DNA of 64,000 nt from Nemertoderma westbladi (Eukaryota; Xenacoelomorpha; Nemertodermatida; Nemertodermatidae). Under the pieces are notes generated by a model. That model was not told the DNA's origin. It ran no database searches and saw only the letters and a list, made by a program, of their open reading frames with translations. Location: the NCBI GenBank assembly GCA_032718475.1, contig JAUCBJ010004487.1, positions 1 through 64,000 of the forward strand, in the 5' to 3' direction. The first letter of the stretch is position 1. The number at the start of each line of letters is the position of its first letter. This document shows positions 60,638 to 64,000 of this stretch, one piece after another. A program made the position numbers and the translations under genes.

Positions 60638-63600
60638 CTACATGAATTGATTTAACGAGTATTGTGCTGAGGTCATTCTTTCATTTCTACGTCTTTGGAT
60701 GTCTCTTAAATCTTTAGAGTATTTAACTATATCCTCGTCCCACATCAATACATGGCTGCCTTTAGTGGCGATAAGACTGGATCCGGTAGTAGAGTGACTC
60801 GGTCGCGAAATGAACCCGATTCCCCCTGTTAGAATAAACGGAAATTGTGTATTTGAAGCAACTGATCGAATGTGCCTAACAACCCCAGTGCTCCGACGAA
60901 ATACTTCCAAAACCAACCGCGACGTGGTGTCTATTAACACAATATGCCCACCACGGCAACCAACCCATGCCACTGGTTTACTAGGGTGGATAAACAGACA
61001 CTTCACGTAACAGTCCCCAGGCTTTACGCTCCCTGAACGTGATGATATGATATCAAAACAACGTATGATGTGTTTGCACTCCTCTTTCTGAATATCCCAT
61101 ATTTCAATATTAGAAGACCAGTGCTTAATCACCCACAAGTTTGGTCCATTAACGCTGAAACCAATAATTGTTTTCTTTGAAGTGCCTACTTCATACTGAA
61201 TTTCCAGCTCCAAACTCTCATAATTGTAAACTGATATGAATTTTCCGCAAGCTATCCATATTTTATCTCGTTTTATTTGAATGTGTGTCACTGCATCAGT
61301 CGCACCACCGCACTCAATAAAAGAAGGCTGGACATCTTCTTCGTCTAACATGGCAGTTGGATAAATGGCTACCTTTCCATTGGACATAGCCACGTAGACC
61401 AGTGCTTTATTTGGTGTGCCCGAATGTATTTGAGCAATGTGCAAGAGATCGGCACCCAATGATGTAAACCCATGAGTGATACACTTATCTGTTGGATTGA
61501 CAACCCAGATACCACCGCTTTGTGTCCCAACTAACAGAATATCTGCTGTCACCATTGACATGCATGTTACTCTTTTGTCATCCAACATTATTGCCTGCAT
61601 AGCTAAGTGCTTATCTCCAATTAATGTCCAACTTAATATACCTTTTTTAGAATCACCACCACCCACCCATAATTCAATAATCTCCTTTCCATTTTGGATA
61701 CATATTCGCGTTTCCAAACATTCTAACGCCACTGTGTCAGAAAATTCAATGTGTCTTCGAAGTGAATATGAATCAGCTTGTATAAGTCTTTCATGAATCT
61801 GTTGCGCAGTCGGCCTATCATCTGGCTTCATTGAGATACAGTGGTCTATTAAATCCTGCATATCTGGCCAGTGGAATGGTCCCCTTTGTGCGAGTGGTAT
61901 CAGCGGATGGCCCCTCATAACCGCATCCTCAATCTCTGCTCGAGCTGTAAACTCCTGGTATGGGTTTATCCCTGTTACCAGTTCATAAATAGTGATACCG
62001 TAGGAATATATGTCTGACTGCACGCCGTAGGCTATGTTTCCTCGTCCATGTTTGGTATCACTCATGGCTACTTCTGGGGCCCGGAATCCAGGTGTCCCCT
62101 CACTGGCCCGGAGCCCCCCTGGAGCATTAAATCTCGATATTCCATAGTCAGATATTTTTGATATTTCCAACATTTGCGGATTCATTTCGAATATTAGAAT
62201 ATTATCTGGTTTCAAGTCGCGGTAAATTATACTTTGATGCAAGAAATCCAGTCCTTCAGCTACTTCCAGTGCGATCCGATGTTGGAGAAAGCGACTGGTA
62301 ATTTTTCCAGCTTTTAATAAGCCACCAAGGGAACCATATCTTGCAAACTGCATTACAATAGCCTTTTCTCTTGCTATTACTCCAATTAAAGATATTAAAC
62401 TAGGGTGTCTTATTGATTTCAAGATCGTAAGTTCTTGTCTTAAAAGTCTTGTGGGGTTTATTTCAATAATAGGTCCCTTCTTGAATGTTTTTGTAGCAAC
62501 TTGTTGGCCATTGTAATAAGCCTTGTGCACAATTCCATAGCCACCATCACCTAATTTATCTTCTGTTCTTTCATATTTAGTCATGTCTATGTGAAGGCGA
62601 TTTTCAATGTCCTTTAAAATGATCTCTGGGGCAATTTCAGTCAGAGGAACCTTCTCCTTCTCATGATTCGGACAAACTACATATTCTTCATCTTCAATGG
62701 TCAAAAGAAGGTCATTTATCGAAAAATGATGTGCACTAGCTGTTGGACATCGTTGACATACAGCTGTTATATCGACCAATGCACAACCATGAATATCATT
62801 TCTTAACAGTCCTGGAAACCATTCCTCAATAAGCACATCTATGTGATCAACAACTGCCCCCAAAATTTGCCAGCCTCGTTCAGTGTTTGGAACTTTTACC
62901 AGAAAATTATCTGAACCAACAGTTACTGGTTCTACAAGTAGAAACGCATCATCTGTCCAATACAAGTAAATTGAATCACTCCAATATTCTTCGGAAGGCC
63001 CTTGATCTTTCTTACGACCAAATGGAAGTAGCAATTTTCTAGAAAACACTAATAAACGAGCAACCAGTCGTGGCCAGAATCCGGGTGGGATATATGGCAT
63101 GTTGTATCTGCGCTCAACATACTTAGGGTAATCAATAAGACGAGGTTGGGGTAGGAGTTTTGTTTTCTTTGTATTTGGTAAGCGACTTGGAACTAGCAGT
63201 TGCGTGTCATTCAGTGCCAAGGCGATCTCAAATCGCTGTAATAGATATATGTATTTTGGAATCATATCTTTAGGAAAACGGGTGTCTGTAAAGAGAAATG
63301 GGACATTTGATATTTCAAGAATGCCATTCTCTGACACAAAGCTGCCATGAACTCCTCCAACTGTAACTATTCTACTCATAACTTTACAAAGCCATTCAGG
63401 ATCTAGAAAATAGTGATCACTTATGTCAAGGTAAGGATCATCGTAGTGTAGGATGACACCAACATTATGGAGAAACTGAATTGCCTGTTGAATTTCATCT
63501 GCCTCTAACTGTATACCAGCTTGCTCAACAATTTTCATTATGTCCTTATGATAAATTACAGGATAGGATGAGGTAAGTTTCTTCTTCTCTTCTATCAACT

Positions 63601-64000
63601 GTTCCTCTAGTTTTAAATAGGAATGGGGTATTTTGGTTCCCATTACAGGTTGTCCATCCATAGTGAATTTTTCTAGGACGTCAAGTATTATATTTCGAAG
63701 GCCTACAATGCGATTATTTTCGGTTGTAGCACAAACTTCTGCGTATCCTTTCACCTTTGGAAATCCTGGACGCTTAACAATACTTCCCAATTCTTGTCTA
63801 AACTCCCTAATTATTTCCTCAGAATCCTCCAAGGGTAGTTGGTCTCTATGAGTTCCAACTAAGATGACAGGGCAACCAGGGGCTCTAGCTTCGATGTTTA
63901 AAAGCCAAGGTTTCAGAACATTAACTTCATTCAATCCCAAGGAAAGGTCATAGACAACCAGATATAGCGATCTGTTTGATAAGAAACATTGATGGGTGTT
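60638..64000 (-). CDS. LRRK2: LRRK2-like ROCO kinase: ROC (partial), COR, kinase, WD40; 5' end beyond window
   Basis: The frame is open to the window edge (THQCFLSNRSLYLVVYDLSL precedes 63,940), so at least 1,120 C-terminal codons are present and no initiator is visible. Order, numbered from codon 63,940: end of the ROC GTPase with VILVGTHRD (26-33); COR (about 100-430); a linker with CQRC (395-398) and CPNH (433-436); kinase about 460-735 with P-loop GDGGYG (464-469), ATP lysine VATK (484), catalytic YRDLKPDN (573-580), DYG instead of DFG (598-600) and SEGTPGFRAPE; then WD40 repeats to MWDEDI and a basic C-terminal helix. YRD and DYG are LRRK hallmarks; the C-terminal helix favours LRRK2 over LRRK1. 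In mammals LRRK2 phosphorylates Rab GTPases at membranes. All catalytic residues are intact, and no intron interrupts the whole segment. Confidence 0.92.
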   Translation of the reverse strand, partial: NTHQCFLSNRSLYLVVYDLSLGLNEVNVLKPWLLNIEARAPGCPVILVGTHRDQLPLEDSEEIIREFRQELGSIVKRPGFPKVKGYAEVCATTENNRIVGLRNIILDVLEKFTMDGQPVMGTKIPHSYLKLEEQLIEEKKKLTSSYPVIYHKDIMKIVEQAGIQLEADEIQQAIQFLHNVGVILHYDDPYLDISDHYFLDPEWLCKVMSRIVTVGGVHGSFVSENGILEISNVPFLFTDTRFPKDMIPKYIYLLQRFEIALALNDTQLLVPSRLPNTKKTKLLPQPRLIDYPKYVERRYNMPYIPPGFWPRLVARLLVFSRKLLLPFGRKKDQGPSEEYWSDSIYLYWTDDAFLLVEPVTVGSDNFLVKVPNTERGWQILGAVVDHIDVLIEEWFPGLLRNDIHGCALVDITAVCQRCPTASAHHFSINDLLLTIEDEEYVVCPNHEKEKVPLTEIAPEIILKDIENRLHIDMTKYERTEDKLGDGGYGIVHKAYYNGQQVATKTFKKGPIIEINPTRLLRQELTILKSIRHPSLISLIGVIAREKAIVMQFARYGSLGGLLKAGKITSRFLQHRIALEVAEGLDFLHQSIIYRDLKPDNILIFEMNPQMLEISKISDYGISRFNAPGGLRASEGTPGFRAPEVAMSDTKHGRGNIAYGVQSDIYSYGITIYELVTGINPYQEFTARAEIEDAVMRGHPLIPLAQRGPFHWPDMQDLIDHCISMKPDDRPTAQQIHERLIQADSYSLRRHIEFSDTVALECLETRICIQNGKEIIELWVGGGDSKKGILSWTLIGDKHLAMQAIMLDDKRVTCMSMVTADILLVGTQSGGIWVVNPTDKCITHGFTSLGADLLHIAQIHSGTPNKALVYVAMSNGKVAIYPTAMLDEEDVQPSFIECGGATDAVTHIQIKRDKIWIACGKFISVYNYESLELEIQYEVGTSKKTIIGFSVNGPNLWVIKHWSSNIEIWDIQKEECKHIIRCFDIISSRSGSVKPGDCYVKCLFIHPSKPVAWVGCRGGHIVLIDTTSRLVLEVFRRSTGVVRHIRSVASNTQFPFILTGGIGFISRPSHSTTGSSLIATKGSHVLMWDEDIVKYSKDLRDIQRRRNERMTSAQYSLNQFM

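Noticed and set aside
63938-63940. Position 63,940 as the start of the LRRK2-like protein
   Set aside because: The codon is TTG, and the frame upstream continues with conserved ROC residues to the window edge, so translation must begin outside.

Overview
The window is animal nuclear DNA: AT-rich, mostly non-coding, with spliced genes and many retroelements and DNA-transposon remnants. The conserved genes (U2AF2, SERP1, TMEM30A, an LRRK2-like ROCO kinase) are metazoan. The abundance of short palindromes such as TAGGCCTA and TACCGGTA, plus the mobile-element mix, suggests a marine invertebrate, perhaps an echinoderm or other invertebrate deuterostome. That placement is a guess, not a demonstration.

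Layout. 1.6-12.0 kb (minus strand) holds four in-phase internal exons of U2AF2, the large U2AF subunit that reads the 3' splice site. One intron is filled by about 115 copies of a 39-bp minisatellite built from that intron's own 5' splice site. Another is filled by a roughly 14-bp minisatellite built from its own 3' splice site. 12.5-17.1 kb is a truncated BEL/Pao retrotransposon polyprotein abutting a 98-bp satellite. 19.7-21.2 kb has a tRNA-derived SINE, a perfect 52-bp-arm hairpin, and a fold-back element whose arms each carry an A box, a type I hammerhead ribozyme motif, a B box and a T6 run. 22.0-24.9 kb is a Pro/Thr/Ser-coding 36-bp VNTR with frame breaks. 25.3-30.2 kb is a 24-bp satellite of about 200 copies.

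32.4 kb is single-exon SERP1. 36.8-37.5, 45.0-47.4 and 52.7-53.3 kb are copies of one non-LTR retrotransposon with a trinucleotide tail. 42.7-43.3 kb is a single-exon four-helix membrane protein I cannot name. 43.8-44.7 kb is an hAT-like non-autonomous element with a perfect 8-bp target duplication. 48-52 kb holds two related elements with long terminal inverted repeats, one enclosing a decayed ORF. 53.8-54.8 kb is single-exon TMEM30A. 60.6-64.0 kb is the ROC-COR-kinase-WD40 part of an LRRK2-like gene in a single uninterrupted reading frame that continues past the window edge.

Two signals deserve most attention. The first is splice-site-seeded minisatellites in two introns of the splicing factor U2AF2, one of which also iterates a polypyrimidine tract, the ligand of the encoded protein. 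The second is a family of compact Pol III-type cassettes with a hammerhead between the A and B boxes, arranged as divergent inverted pairs. The genes are unrelated in function and show no operon-like organisation.
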